DNA from: an uncultured Rhizobium sp.
GTDB lineage: Bacteria > Pseudomonadota > Alphaproteobacteria > Rhizobiales > Rhizobiaceae
Length of the DNA: 64,000 nucleotides
Direction: 5' to 3'
Assembly: GCA_945952415.1 (NCBI GenBank)
Contig: CAMFIF010000015.1
Location: 35,529-99,528 of the forward strand
Position numbers and translations under genes: made by a program. A model generated the notes under the pieces. The model was not told where the DNA came from. It saw only the letters and a list, made by a program, of their open reading frames with translations, and ran no database searches. This document shows positions 1 through 9,009 of the stretch, piece after piece. Position 1 is the first letter of the stretch. Each line of letters opens with the position of its first letter.

Positions 1-1
1 G

Positions 2-148
2 GACAAGAGCGTGAAGCGCAAGGAAAAGCTGGAGGCGGATTATGTCGGCTTCGAATGCCCCGATTACTTCGTCGTCGGCTATGGCATGGATGTGGCCTAT
101 GCCTTCCGCGAATTGCCCTTCGTCGGCGTGGTGACCGGGGACGCCTGA
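2..148 (+). CDS. hpt: Hypoxanthine phosphoribosyltransferase, C-terminal fragment
   Basis: Only the last 48 codons are in the window; the gene runs in from the left edge. The frame from position 2 reads into a C-terminus containing ADYVGFECPDYFVVGYGMD followed by FRELPFVGVV. This is the conserved end of HPRT enzymes, where the FVVGYGxD segment carries the aspartate near the purine and Mg-PRPP site. The enzyme salvages hypoxanthine and guanine to IMP and GMP in the cytoplasm. The family is clear from this signature; the N-terminal PRPP-binding loop cannot be inspected. It lies upstream of cpdR on the same strand, separated by a 131-bp gap with a palindromic regulatory-looking element. Confidence 0.85.
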   Translation, partial: DKSVKRKEKLEADYVGFECPDYFVVGYGMDVAYAFRELPFVGVVTGDA

Positions 149-184
149 CCCATATCGGGAATTGCCTTCATCTTTAAGAATCCC

Positions 185-206
185 GTTAACCATCCATTTG
201 GTTAAC
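185..206. promoter_or_regulatory. GTTAACCA/TGGTTAAC palindrome, CtrA-like half-sites upstream of cpdR
   Basis: Perfect 8-bp arms at 185-192 and 199-206 surround a 6-nt centre, about 75 bp before the cpdR start. Each arm contains TTAACC, the half-site recognised by the cell-cycle regulator CtrA in Rhizobiales and Caulobacter. Spacing between the TTAA cores is 12 rather than the classical 7, so binding is an inference. Control of a cell-cycle proteolysis adaptor by CtrA would make sense. Confidence 0.4.
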
Positions 207-279
207 CAAGGCCGTTTACGCGCCGCAAAGAAAAATCGCGCCATGTAGGTCTCGGCAAAGACGAGCAGGAGCGACCCAG

Positions 280-639
280 ATGGCCCGGATTCTCATCACC
301 GAAGACGAAGATTCCCTTCGCCGTTTCGTCGCCCGTGCGCTTCGCATGGACGGACACGAAACCCATGAGGCCGCCGATGGTGCGGAGGGGCTGGAAATGC
401 TCCAGGAAGGTCGTTTCGACCTTCTTCTTTCCGATATCCGCATGCCGGTCATGGACGGGATCGAGCTCGCTCACCGGGCTGCCGATGCCTTTCCGGGCAT
501 GAAGATCCTGCTGATGACGGGTTATGCCGAGCAGCGGGAGCGCGCCGACGACCTCATGGAGAAGATCGTCGACGTGGTGCCGAAACCCTTCGCCCTTCCC
601 GATATACGCCGCGCGGTGGCGCTGGCGCTCGCCGCCTGA
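280..639 (+). CDS. cpdR: Single-domain response regulator CpdR
   Basis: A 119-residue receiver domain with no output domain. The acidic pair is near residue 8, the phospho-acceptor is Asp52 in LLLSDIRMP, the conserved Thr is at 80 in LLMTGYA, and the signature Lys is at 102 in VPKPF. This length and sequence match CpdR, the adaptor regulator that, when unphosphorylated, primes the ClpXP protease for cell-cycle substrates, with phosphorylation through the CckA-ChpT relay. A purine-rich stretch (GGAGCGACC) precedes the ATG. The gene stands alone between hpt and a convergent TIGR02302-type gene. A generic CheY-like protein is the alternative, but a stand-alone receiver beside hpt and lysA is the usual rhizobial cpdR setting. 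Confidence 0.85.
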   Translation: MARILITEDEDSLRRFVARALRMDGHETHEAADGAEGLEMLQEGRFDLLLSDIRMPVMDGIELAHRAADAFPGMKILLMTGYAEQRERADDLMEKIVDVVPKPFALPDIRRAVALALAA

Positions 640-653
640 GAGGGAACGGCGCC

Positions 654-3197
654 TCAGTTCAGATTGAGGAGGCGCTCCAGATATTGCCGGCCCGTCGGCG
701 TCATGCCGCCTTCGCCCAGCTTGCGGCGGATGGCATCCAGAATGTCGCGGGCGCGCTGCACGTCGGTCGTGTCGGGCAGCTTGTCGCCGCCGTAGTCACC
801 GAGCCCGTCATTGCCGTTCGAGCGTCCCAACGGATCCTTCATGCCGCCGCTGCCCGGTCCGGCCTGATTCATCCCGCCGCCCTGGCCTTGCCCCTGCCCC
901 TGGCCGGCCATGGACTGCATCATTTCCTGTGCGCCCTTGCGCAGCGCCTGCAGCGCCCGCCCCTGGCTGTCGATGGCGGGCTGGCCTTCGCCGCGGCCGA
1001 GCGACTTGCCGGCCCCGTCCATCTCCTTGCCCGCATCGCCCAGGCCCTTGTTGGGCTTCATGCCAAGGCCTTTCAGACCTTCGCCCAATTCCTGCAGCTG
1101 CTTTTCCAGCGCGCGCTGGCGCTTCTCCAGCTGCCGCATCGCCTCTTTCTGCTTCTCGGTCATCGCGCCCGGGTCGGTCGCCTGTTCGTTGGTCATGGGA
1201 TCGAGGGGTTCGTCCTCGCCAGGCACGCCCGGATCGGTCTGCCATTGCTGCTGCTCAAGCTCCTGGTTGAGCTTGTAGGTGTCCTCCATCAGCTTCTGCT
1301 GGTCGCGGAGGATCTTGCCGAGCTTGTCTACCTGCTCGCGGGCCCGATTTTCCGCTTCCGAGGGCTGGCGGGGCGTTCCTCCCGCCTGAAGATTGTTCAT
1401 CAGCCGCTGCATGTCCGACAGAAGCTGCTGAGCCGCCTCCCGGTTACCGGAGCGCGCCATGTTTTCCAGCTGGTTCAGCATCTTTTCCAGATCCTGCTGG
1501 CGAATCACGTTGCGCGCTTCGGCATTGGGCTCTCGTCCGGGCTTCTGCTGCTCCAGCCGGCGGGAAAGCGCCTGCATGTAGTCCTTCATGGCCTTGCGCA
1601 GATTGTCCATCAGCGCCTGCACCTCGCTGTCCGGCGCGTTGCGCTTCAGCGCATCGGCGAGCGCCTTCTGCGCATCCCGCACCGCCCGCTCCGCCATGGA
1701 GAGATCACCGCCATCGATGCCGAGCGCGATATCCCAGAGATAATCGGCGGCATCCTTCAGGGAGGCTTCGTCACGGGCGAGCGCCATGCGGGCCCGGGCC
1801 GATTTCAGCAGCAGGAAATGGGAGACCTTCGGGACCGTCTCTTCGGCGCGCAGCAGCGCCGCGTCATTGTAATCGATGGCCTTCTGGATCTGCCTCGCAT
1901 CGAGGGCGAAGATCTGCCGCTGCTCGGCGGTGGCCGCGGCCAGCGGATCGGAAAAATCGCGGGCCGGAAGGATCATGTCCAGCGGATCGGAGCGGCCGGT
2001 CTGTCCGGCGGCATCCGTCGCAACCAGGGTCACCCGCACGCGCTTGCCGGCCAGCGGATGTTCGGTGAGATTGCGGCTCGTCACGCCCTTGACGTCCCCG
2101 GCCTTCCGGCCCGGCGAATCCAGCGGAAATTCCGGCAGGGGATAGAGCGGAAGGGCCTGAGGCGGCTGGTCCAGGGGCACGATGTCCGCCCTTGCGCTTT
2201 CCAGCCCGTAGTCGTCATGGCCCTTGAAGCGGATTTCCAGCGCGCCGGTAACGGTGCGGCGTGGCTTGCCGTCGAAGCTGATCCGCGGCGGTTCGTCGGC
2301 CAGCAGCGCGATCGGGTAGCGGGTATCGCCGGCTGCAAGCTCGCCGGCGGAATCGAGCTTGAGCTTGTAGGCAAGGGCGCCGCCAGCCGCCGGCTGATCG
2401 GCGGAGATCCTGCCTTTTTCCGCGGAGAGCGTGACGGGCTTACCGCCATTGGCCGGAGTGAAGACGACCGGTCCCCCGGGCTCCCCGCCGCTGATGCGGA
2501 TCGCGAGTTCGGAGAACTGCGGCACGGTAACCGGCTTGCCATCCGCGCTTAAGGTCAGGGCGGGCTTGTTCGTATAGGCGGGCGGCGTCACCCAGACATC
2601 CATCCGGAGGCCGGCCGTCGTATCGACGGTATCGTTGCTGAGGAAAGCATCGCCGATCCGGCCCGACTGGCCGGAAAGCGAATAGGCGGCCGCAATCACG
2701 AAGACCAGAGCCGGCACGGCGCGCAGCCCCATCGCATCGAAGCGGCTGATATCGGGGCGGGGAAGGCCCGCCTCCAGCGGTCCGATCCGCGCGGCCATCG
2801 ATGCCCTGTGGCGGTCCCAGAGCGCGCGGGCAAAGGGCGTGTCCTCGACGGGGTGGTCCGACTGGATGGAAATCGCCTGATGGGGAAGCCGGTTCAGGGT
2901 TTCGAGCCGGCGGTCGATCTCGGCGCGTGAGGGACGGCGCAGCCTCGCAAGCGGCAAAAGGCTCGCCAGAAAGGCAAAAATCAGGAGACCGGCAACGATC
3001 AGCCGCGGCCATTCGGGCAGGCTGCGAAAAAGACCGAACCAGGAGGCGGAAAGAAAAAGCGACAGGATGGAAAGCGGTGCGACAGCGAGGGGCAGGGCCT
3101 GCTCGGCCAGAAGCGAAATCCCCGCAAGCCAGCGCGCCGCGGCAATGCGCCGGGAGAGGCTCGTTTCTATGGGCTCGCCTTTTGCACTCGTCATCAT
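654..3197 (-). CDS. TIGR02302 / DUF4175 family membrane protein
   Basis: An 847-residue protein of unknown function, conserved in alphaproteobacteria. Two hydrophobic segments lie within the first 75 residues and a third near residues 155-175. A large periplasmic-looking beta-rich region follows, then a long alpha-helical stretch rich in Gln, Glu, Lys and Arg (about 420-700) with coiled-coil character. The tail is rich in Gly and Gln (MAGQGQGQGQGGG) and ends near GRQYLERLLNLN. Two consecutive ATG codons can serve as start. It lies on the same strand as lysA, 96 bp downstream of it, a neighbourhood typical of rhizobia. The antisense frames are long because of GC bias and are not genes. No enzymatic motif is visible. 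Confidence 0.8.
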   Translation of the reverse strand: MMTSAKGEPIETSLSRRIAAARWLAGISLLAEQALPLAVAPLSILSLFLSASWFGLFRSLPEWPRLIVAGLLIFAFLASLLPLARLRRPSRAEIDRRLETLNRLPHQAISIQSDHPVEDTPFARALWDRHRASMAARIGPLEAGLPRPDISRFDAMGLRAVPALVFVIAAAYSLSGQSGRIGDAFLSNDTVDTTAGLRMDVWVTPPAYTNKPALTLSADGKPVTVPQFSELAIRISGGEPGGPVVFTPANGGKPVTLSAEKGRISADQPAAGGALAYKLKLDSAGELAAGDTRYPIALLADEPPRISFDGKPRRTVTGALEIRFKGHDDYGLESARADIVPLDQPPQALPLYPLPEFPLDSPGRKAGDVKGVTSRNLTEHPLAGKRVRVTLVATDAAGQTGRSDPLDMILPARDFSDPLAAATAEQRQIFALDARQIQKAIDYNDAALLRAEETVPKVSHFLLLKSARARMALARDEASLKDAADYLWDIALGIDGGDLSMAERAVRDAQKALADALKRNAPDSEVQALMDNLRKAMKDYMQALSRRLEQQKPGREPNAEARNVIRQQDLEKMLNQLENMARSGNREAAQQLLSDMQRLMNNLQAGGTPRQPSEAENRAREQVDKLGKILRDQQKLMEDTYKLNQELEQQQWQTDPGVPGEDEPLDPMTNEQATDPGAMTEKQKEAMRQLEKRQRALEKQLQELGEGLKGLGMKPNKGLGDAGKEMDGAGKSLGRGEGQPAIDSQGRALQALRKGAQEMMQSMAGQGQGQGQGGGMNQAGPGSGGMKDPLGRSNGNDGLGDYGGDKLPDTTDVQRARDILDAIRRKLGEGGMTPTGRQYLERLLNLN

Positions 3198-3293
3198 CCA
3201 ACCCTAGCTCTTCCTGCCGGCCCGCAGGATGCTGCGGGCCTCGGAGGGAAGATAACACTCTTTGTGGCGCCGAGGTGGAGGTGCCGAAAGATT

Positions 3294-4562
3294 TTATGCC
3301 AGCCAGTCCGGCACCGAATCGAGGCCGATAATGTCCTCATAGGTGGGGCGCGAGCGGATCACATGGAAGCGATCGCCATGAACCAGCACTTCGGGCACGA
3401 GGCGGCGCGTGTTGTAGGTTCCGGCCTGAACCGCGCCATAGGCGCCGGCCGATCCCACAGCCATCAGATCGCCGGTCCGCGGCATGGGCATTTCCCGGTC
3501 GAGCGCGAGATAGTCACCGGTCTCGCAGACGGGCCCCACTATATCCGCCTTGATGCGCGGCGCATTGGCGGCGGTGAGGATGACGGGCCGGACCTCGTGA
3601 TAGGCTTCGTAAAGGGTGGGTCGGATGAGGTCGTTCATCGCGGCATCCACGATCACGAAGGTCTTTTCCCCGCCATCCTTTACATAGATCACTTCGGTCA
3701 CCAGAATGCCGGCATTGCCGACGATCAGGCGGCCGGGTTCGGTGACGATCTTGCAGCCGAGATCCTTGAGCTGGTTCTTCACCGTGGTGGCATAGGCATC
3801 GGGAAGCGGCGGCGGGTTGTTGTCCTCCCGATAGGGAATGCCGAGGCCGCCGCCAATATCCACATGCTCGATGTGATGGCCGTCACCGCGCAGCGTGTCG
3901 ACGAGCTCGCGCAGCAGCTTGAAGGCATCGTCGAAGGGGCGCAGCTCGGTGATCTGGCTGCCGATATGCATGTCTATGCCGGTCACCTGGATGCCGGGCA
4001 GGGTCGCCGCATGGGCATAGACCGCCCGGGCGCGTTCCCAGGAAATGCCGAACTTGTTTTCCTTCTTGCCCGTCGAGATCTTCGCATGGGTGCGCGCATC
4101 CACATCGGGATTGATGCGGAAGGAGACCGGCGCTTTCTTGCCGAGAAGCAGGGCGCGGCGGTTCAGGACCTCGAGTTCGGGCTCGGATTCCACGTTGAAG
4201 CAGTAGATACCGGATACGAGAGCCAGATCCATTTCCGCGACCGTCTTGCCGACGCCGGAGAACATGATCCGGTCGGCAGGAAAGCCCGCGGCAAGGGCCC
4301 GCCTGAGCTCGCCTTCCGAAACCACGTCGCAGCCGGCGCCGAGGCGGGCCAGCGTCTTCAGCACGGCCTGGTTCGAATTGGCCTTCATGGCGTAGCAGGT
4401 CAGTGCGTCCACATCGGCAAAGGCGGCGGAAAAGACCTTGTAATGCCGTTCCAGCGTGGCGGTGGAATAGCAGTAGAAGGGCGTGCCGACCTGATCGGCA
4501 ATGTCGGTAACGGGAACGTCTTCCGCGTAAAGAACGCCGTCGCGATAATCGAAGTGGTTCAC
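3294..4562 (-). CDS. lysA: Diaminopimelate decarboxylase
   Basis: A 422-residue PLP-dependent, fold-III (alanine racemase-like) decarboxylase that converts meso-diaminopimelate to L-lysine, the last step of lysine synthesis. The Schiff-base lysine is Lys60 in CYAMKANSN. HIGSQ, the phosphate-binding GGGLG segment, the EPGR loop and the catalytic VCETGDY cysteine motif near the C-terminus are all present. The start codon is GTG. The gene follows lptM after 27 bp on the same strand, suggesting co-transcription argH-lptM-lysA. Length and motif order are those of a complete enzyme. Confidence 0.96.
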   Translation of the reverse strand: MNHFDYRDGVLYAEDVPVTDIADQVGTPFYCYSTATLERHYKVFSAAFADVDALTCYAMKANSNQAVLKTLARLGAGCDVVSEGELRRALAAGFPADRIMFSGVGKTVAEMDLALVSGIYCFNVESEPELEVLNRRALLLGKKAPVSFRINPDVDARTHAKISTGKKENKFGISWERARAVYAHAATLPGIQVTGIDMHIGSQITELRPFDDAFKLLRELVDTLRGDGHHIEHVDIGGGLGIPYREDNNPPPLPDAYATTVKNQLKDLGCKIVTEPGRLIVGNAGILVTEVIYVKDGGEKTFVIVDAAMNDLIRPTLYEAYHEVRPVILTAANAPRIKADIVGPVCETGDYLALDREMPMPRTGDLMAVGSAGAYGAVQAGTYNTRRLVPEVLVHGDRFHVIRSRPTYEDIIGLDSVPDWLA

Positions 4563-4589
4563 GGGGTTTAGGGACCTGGTTTGGGGAGA

Positions 4590-4784
4590 TCAGAGAAGCG
4601 GATCGAGTATGAAGGGCTTGTTCGGGACAGGCGGGGGCGGCGCATCCTTCTTGCCGTATTTGCTGTCGGCCTGGGCAGCGACGCTCGGCGGGTCGAGATC
4701 GCCCTTGCGCCCGCAGGACGAAAGAGCCAGCGATGCGGCAAGCACCGTGAGCAGCGATATGAGCTTCAGCTTTTTCAAGGGCAT
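4590..4784 (-). CDS. lptM: Small lipoprotein LptM (YifL-like)
   Basis: A 64-residue lipoprotein. A short basic N-terminus and hydrophobic segment are followed by the lipobox LALSSC and then GRKGDLDPP, the hallmark of the LptM/YifL family that associates with the LptD-LptE lipopolysaccharide translocon in the outer membrane. A GTG codon 15 nt upstream is in frame, but AGAGGA sits about 6 nt before the ATG at 4784, so that ATG is preferred. The tail is Pro-rich (APPPPVPNKP). It sits between argH and lysA, the usual alphaproteobacterial order. Function beyond membership of this family is inferred. Confidence 0.85.
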   Translation of the reverse strand: MPLKKLKLISLLTVLAASLALSSCGRKGDLDPPSVAAQADSKYGKKDAPPPPVPNKPFILDPLL

Positions 4785-4915
4785 CGGATCCTCTTGCACA
4801 ATTTCGGGCTTGCGGTGCTTTCCCGCCCTTCGGGACGATGAGAACGGTTGCCGGTTCTACTGGAAAACCGGGCCGGGAGCAAAGTCTATCTGCCCCGGGC
4901 GGCCCCGTCTTTTCG

Positions 4916-6319
4916 TCAGATGCGCGAGCGCCACCCGGCGATCTGGCGGCGGACTTCCGCCGGTGCGGTGCCGCCGTAGCTCTTGCGGGAGGCAACCGAT
5001 GCCTCAACGGTCAGGACCGAATAGACGCCGTCATTGATCACGGGGTTGATGGCCTTCAGCTCTTCCAGCGTGAGTTCAGAGAGGGTGCAGCCCCGTGCCT
5101 CAGCGGCTGCGACCGCCCGACCGGTCACATGGTGGGCTTCGCGGAAGGGCAGGCCTGCTTCCCGCACCAGCCAGTCGGCAAGATCGGTGGCGGTGGAATA
5201 GCCGGAGCCTGCGGCATCTTTCATCCGGTCGGTGCGCACCGTCAGGTCTCGCACCATGCCCGTCATGGCGGCGAGCGCCAGTTCCAGGCTTTCGGCGGCA
5301 TCGAAGACCTGTTCCTTGTCTTCCTGCATGTCCTTGGAATAGGCGAGCGGCAGGCCCTTCATCACGGTCAGCAGTGCGATCAGCGAGCCGTTGATGCGGC
5401 CGGTCTTGGCGCGCACGAGTTCGGCTGCATCCGGGTTCTTCTTCTGCGGCATGATCGAGGAGCCGGTCGAGAAGGCGTCGGACAGGCGCACGAAGCCGAA
5501 TTGCGGCGTCGTCCAGATGACGATTTCTTCCGCAAGGCGTGAGAGATGCATGGCGGCAATGGCGGCAACCGAGAGGAATTCCAGCGCAAAATCCCGATCC
5601 GATACCGTATCGATGGAATTTCGGGTCGGCTCGCGAAAGCCGAGCGCTGCAGCCGTCATGTGCCGGTCGATCGGATAGGGCGTGCCGGCAAGCGCAGCCG
5701 CACCGATCGGGCTTTCATCGAGGTGTTCGATGGCATGGCGCACACGGGCTCGATCCCGGCCGAACATTTCCACATAGGCCATGCAGTGATGGCCGAAGGT
5801 CACGGGCTGGGCGGTCTGGAGATGGGTGAAGCCGGGCATGACGGTTTCGGCATGTTCTTCGGCGCGGTCGAGGAAGGCGGCAATCAGCTTGGTCAGCGCC
5901 GCATCGGTGCGCTCGAGTTCGGCCTTGACCCAGAGACGGAAATCCAGCGCGACCTGATCGTTGCGTGAGCGGGCGGTGTGAAGCCGCCCGGCCGCGGGGC
6001 CGATGAGCGTTGCCAGCCGTGCCTCGATATTCATGTGAATGTCTTCAAGCTTGCGTGAGAAGGCGAAGTTTCCGCTTTCGATCTCGCCGCGGATGGTGTT
6101 CAAACCGGAGACGATCGCGTCGCGGTCGCTCTCGCTGATGATGCCCTGCTTCGCGAGCATCGTTGCATGGGCGATGGAGCCGCGAATATCCTCGGCATAG
6201 AGCTTCTTGTCGAAGTCGATGGAGGCATTTATCTCCTCCATGATGGCATCCGGACCGGACGCGAAGCGGCCGCCCCACATCTGATTGGAAGCCTGAGTGT
6301 CGGAACTGCCGTTTGCCAT
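4916..6319 (-). CDS. argH: Argininosuccinate lyase
   Basis: A 467-residue member of the fumarase/aspartase superfamily that cleaves argininosuccinate to arginine and fumarate, the last step of arginine synthesis. The superfamily signature [12 protein letters not shown] is intact, including the catalytic serine of the flexible loop. [10 protein letters not shown] near residue 115 forms the substrate-binding region. The N-terminus MWGGRF is typical. The start is 24 bp from the divergent tlpA start. The enzyme is cytosolic and active as a homotetramer. Confidence 0.97.
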   Translation of the reverse strand: MANGSSDTQASNQMWGGRFASGPDAIMEEINASIDFDKKLYAEDIRGSIAHATMLAKQGIISESDRDAIVSGLNTIRGEIESGNFAFSRKLEDIHMNIEARLATLIGPAAGRLHTARSRNDQVALDFRLWVKAELERTDAALTKLIAAFLDRAEEHAETVMPGFTHLQTAQPVTFGHHCMAYVEMFGRDRARVRHAIEHLDESPIGAAALAGTPYPIDRHMTAAALGFREPTRNSIDTVSDRDFALEFLSVAAIAAMHLSRLAEEIVIWTTPQFGFVRLSDAFSTGSSIMPQKKNPDAAELVRAKTGRINGSLIALLTVMKGLPLAYSKDMQEDKEQVFDAAESLELALAAMTGMVRDLTVRTDRMKDAAGSGYSTATDLADWLVREAGLPFREAHHVTGRAVAAAEARGCTLSELTLEELKAINPVINDGVYSVLTVEASVASRKSYGGTAPAEVRRQIAGWRSRI

Positions 6320-6343
6320 GCGCTGACCATCCTGGAGACTGAA

Positions 6344-7018
6344 ATGACCGAGAAGAAGCCGTTTGGCCTTTCCCCCGCCCTCTTGATCGCAGCCGCCCTT
6401 GTGGCGGGCGGCCTTGCCGGTGTGGCAGGGATATACGTGAAGGGCATGGCTTCTGGCAATGCCGGCACGGCCCAGAACGGTACGGAAGTCGCTGGTGCGG
6501 AATGCCCGATCGCCCCGGCGCGCAAGACTGCCTTTGCCCAGGCGGCCAAGGGTTCGGTGGCGGCCATGACGCCGCTCGATCCGCCGCGCAGCCTGTCCGG
6601 GCTTTCATTCAAGGGGCCAGACGGAAAAGAGCTGACGCTCAAGGATTTTACCGGCAAGACCGTGCTTCTCAATCTCTGGGCCACCTGGTGCTTTCCCTGC
6701 CGGGAGGAAATGCCGGCGCTGGACCGGCTGGAAAATCTCGCCGGCAGCAGCGGCTTTGAAGTGGTGGCGGTCAATATCGACACGGGATCGGACGAGAAGC
6801 CCAAGGCCTTTCTCGCAGAAACCGGCATCGAGAGCCTGAAGCCTTATCGCGATGACAGCATGGGCATCTTCAACGCGCTGAAGAAGGAAGGACTGGCCCT
6901 TGGCCTGCCCGTCAGCCTGCTGATCGATCCGAAGGGATGCGTGATGGGTGCGATGAACGGGCCTGCGGCCTGGGACGGGCCGGAAGCGAAGGCCCTGATC
7001 GAGGCCACCGGGAGCTGA
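6344..7018 (+). CDS. tlpA: Thiol:disulfide interchange protein TlpA
   Basis: A 224-residue membrane-anchored thioredoxin-fold protein. The N-terminus has one hydrophobic anchor (residues about 10-32, [20 protein letters not shown]). The periplasmic thioredoxin domain carries the active site [14 protein letters not shown] Cys at about 54 and one at about 201 recall the second disulfide of rhizobial TlpA. TlpA reduces periplasmic thiols needed for copper delivery and cytochrome oxidase maturation. The start was chosen for the GGAG motif 7 nt before the ATG; an earlier in-frame extension overlaps argH and is unlikely. Its divergent arrangement with argH leaves only 24 bp between start codons. 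Confidence 0.9.
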   Translation: MTEKKPFGLSPALLIAAALVAGGLAGVAGIYVKGMASGNAGTAQNGTEVAGAECPIAPARKTAFAQAAKGSVAAMTPLDPPRSLSGLSFKGPDGKELTLKDFTGKTVLLNLWATWCFPCREEMPALDRLENLAGSSGFEVVAVNIDTGSDEKPKAFLAETGIESLKPYRDDSMGIFNALKKEGLALGLPVSLLIDPKGCVMGAMNGPAAWDGPEAKALIEATGS

Positions 7019-7038
7019 GGCTCCCGGAGCGATGTCGG

Positions 7039-7911
7039 TCAGCGCGTGGGAACGGGATGTTCGCCGCGGTAATCGTAGAAGCCGCGGCCGGACTTGCGGC
7101 CAAGCCAACCGGCTTCGACATATTTGACGAGAAGCGGGCAGGGCCGGTACTTGCTGTCGGCGAGGCCATCATGCAGCACCTGCATGATCGAAAGGCAGGT
7201 GTCGAGGCCGATAAAATCGGCAAGCTGCAGCGGGCCCATCGGGTGGTTGGCGCCGAGACGCATGGCGGTGTCGATGGCATCCACCGTGCCCACGCCTTCA
7301 TAGAGCGTGTAGATCGCCTCATTGATCATCGGCAGGAGAATGCGGTTGACGATGAAGGCGGGGAAGTCCTCGGCCACCGTGGTCGTCTTGTCGAGCGTGT
7401 TGACGAATTCGCGGGCCGCCCGGAAGGTGCCCTCATCGGTCGCAATGCCGCGCACCAGTTCCACGAGCTTCATGACCGGAACCGGATTCATGAAATGGAT
7501 GCCCATGAAGCGCTCGGCGCGGTCGGTTGAAGAGGCCAGGCGGGTGATGGAGAGCGAGGAGGTGTTGGTGGCGAGGATCGCTTCCGGCTTCAGGACCGGA
7601 CAGACCTGCGCATAGATCTTGCGCTTGATCGTCTCGTCCTCGGTTGCCGCCTCGATGACCAGATCCGCATTGGCGAGATCGTTGACATCTGCGGATGCGG
7701 TGATGCGGGCGAGCGCCTCGGTCCTCACCTCATCGGTCATCTTGCCGGAGGAAACCTGCCGGGCAAGGTTGCCGTTGATGGTCGCCAGCGCCGGCTCGAT
7801 GCGCTCCTTGGCAACATCGTAGATATGGACCTTGTAGCCCGCTACTGCGGAGACATGGGCAATGCCGCAGCCCATCTGACCCGCGCCGATGATGCCGATG
7901 TTCTTGATCAT
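7039..7911 (-). CDS. 3-hydroxybutyryl-CoA dehydrogenase
   Basis: A 290-residue NAD-dependent dehydrogenase. The N-terminal Rossmann motif GIIGAGQMGCGIAHV begins at residue 6. FMGIHFMNPVPVMKLVE contains the catalytic His region, and the C-terminal helical domain includes GPLQLADFIGLDT and ends in GRKSGRGFYDY. It oxidises 3-hydroxybutyryl-CoA to acetoacetyl-CoA in butyrate and beta-oxidation routes. AGGAGG lies 6 nt upstream of the ATG at 7911, so a longer in-frame reading is rejected. It is downstream of etfBA on the same strand, a common pairing because ETF accepts electrons from acyl-CoA dehydrogenases. A hairpin separates it from etfA. hbdA, hbd and paaH are possible names. Confidence 0.92.
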   Translation of the reverse strand: MIKNIGIIGAGQMGCGIAHVSAVAGYKVHIYDVAKERIEPALATINGNLARQVSSGKMTDEVRTEALARITASADVNDLANADLVIEAATEDETIKRKIYAQVCPVLKPEAILATNTSSLSITRLASSTDRAERFMGIHFMNPVPVMKLVELVRGIATDEGTFRAAREFVNTLDKTTTVAEDFPAFIVNRILLPMINEAIYTLYEGVGTVDAIDTAMRLGANHPMGPLQLADFIGLDTCLSIMQVLHDGLADSKYRPCPLLVKYVEAGWLGRKSGRGFYDYRGEHPVPTR

Positions 7912-7957
7912 GTCGACCTCCTGAGGGCAGGCCAAACCTGCTCCAGACCAGAAATTT

Positions 7958-7980
7958 GCCGGGCCCAACCTGGGCCCGGC
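7958..7980 (-). terminator. Hairpin with AAATTT tail downstream of etfBA
   Basis: A perfect 10-bp GC-rich stem (GCCGGGCCCA / TGGGCCCGGC) with a 3-nt loop. Read on the minus strand it is followed by AAATTTC. It lies between etfA and the downstream dehydrogenase and could terminate or attenuate the etfBA transcript. The T-run is short. Confidence 0.55.
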
Positions 7981-8054
7981 AAGAGTGATAGTCTTCTGTT
8001 CGTCGATTGACCAGCCCCCTCTTTCACCAGAAGAGGGTGCGGTTAAGGACCGAC

Positions 8055-8984
8055 TTAGAGTGCCTTCTCGAGCTCCGGCAGGGCTTCGAAGATATCGGCG
8101 ACGAGGCCGTAATCGGCAACCTGGAAGATCGGGGCTTCTTCGTCCTTGTTGATCGCGACGATGACCTTCGAGTCCTTCATGCCGGCGAGATGCTGGATCG
8201 CGCCCGAGATGCCGCAGGCGATGTAGAGCTGCGGGGCAACCACCTTGCCGGTCTGGCCGACCTGCCAGTCGTTGGGGGCATAGCCGGCATCGACGGCGGC
8301 ACGCGAGGCGCCGACGGCGGCACCGAGCTTGTCGGCAACCGGCAGGATCACTTCCTTGAACTTCTCTGCCGAACCGACGGCACGGCCGCCCGATACGATG
8401 ATCTTGGCGGAGGTGAGTTCCGGACGGTCGGAAGAGGAAAGCGCATCGGCCACATGGGTCGACAGGCCCGGATTGCCGGCGGCAGCCACGTTTTCGACGG
8501 ATGCCGAGCCACCTTCGCCAGCGGAAGCGAAGGATGCGGTGCGCACGGTGATGACCTTCTTGGCGTCGGTCGTCTGGACGGTCTGGATTGCGTTGCCCGC
8601 ATAGATCGGACGCTTGAACGTGTCGGCCGAAACCACTTCGGTGATTTCCGAGACCTGCATGACGTCGAGAAGGGCGGCCACGCGCGGCATCACGTTCTTG
8701 GCAACCGAGGTCGCAGCCGCGATGATCGTGTCATAGGAGCCGGCGAGCGATACGACGAGGGCCGCCAGCGGTTCAGCCAGGTTGTTGGCATAGTCGTCGC
8801 CATCGGCAACGAGGACCTTCGACACGCCGGAGAGCTTTGCGGCAGCGGCGGCAGCGGCAGAAGCGCCCTTGCCAGCGACCAGCACGTGGATGTCGCCACC
8901 GATCTGCTGGGCGGCCGAGAGTGCCTTCGCGGTCTGGTCGGAGAGGGTGGTGTTGTCGTGTTCTGCGAGAAGCAGGATAGCCAT
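8055..8984 (-). CDS. etfA: Electron transfer flavoprotein alpha subunit
   Basis: A 309-residue FAD-binding subunit of the soluble ETF heterodimer, which carries electrons from acyl-CoA and other dehydrogenases to ETF-quinone oxidoreductase. The C-terminal FAD domain shows [31 protein letters not shown] and [16 protein letters not shown], the ETF-alpha signature. The N-terminal [11 protein letters not shown] is typical. An upstream in-frame extension overlaps etfB and is not used. It follows etfB with a 25-bp gap, in the conserved order etfB-etfA. Confidence 0.96.
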   Translation of the reverse strand: MAILLLAEHDNTTLSDQTAKALSAAQQIGGDIHVLVAGKGASAAAAAAAKLSGVSKVLVADGDDYANNLAEPLAALVVSLAGSYDTIIAAATSVAKNVMPRVAALLDVMQVSEITEVVSADTFKRPIYAGNAIQTVQTTDAKKVITVRTASFASAGEGGSASVENVAAAGNPGLSTHVADALSSSDRPELTSAKIIVSGGRAVGSAEKFKEVILPVADKLGAAVGASRAAVDAGYAPNDWQVGQTGKVVAPQLYIACGISGAIQHLAGMKDSKVIVAINKDEEAPIFQVADYGLVADIFEALPELEKAL

Positions 8985-9009
8985 TTTAATGTTCTCCTGA
9001 TCAGAATTC

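Noticed and set aside
684-2552. 622-codon open frame opposite the TIGR02302-type gene
   Set aside because: GC-rich antisense shadow without ribosome binding site or recognisable motif; the opposite strand has a clear conserved protein.
3264-4571. 435-codon open frame opposite lysA
   Set aside because: Antisense shadow of a complete lysA with all catalytic motifs.
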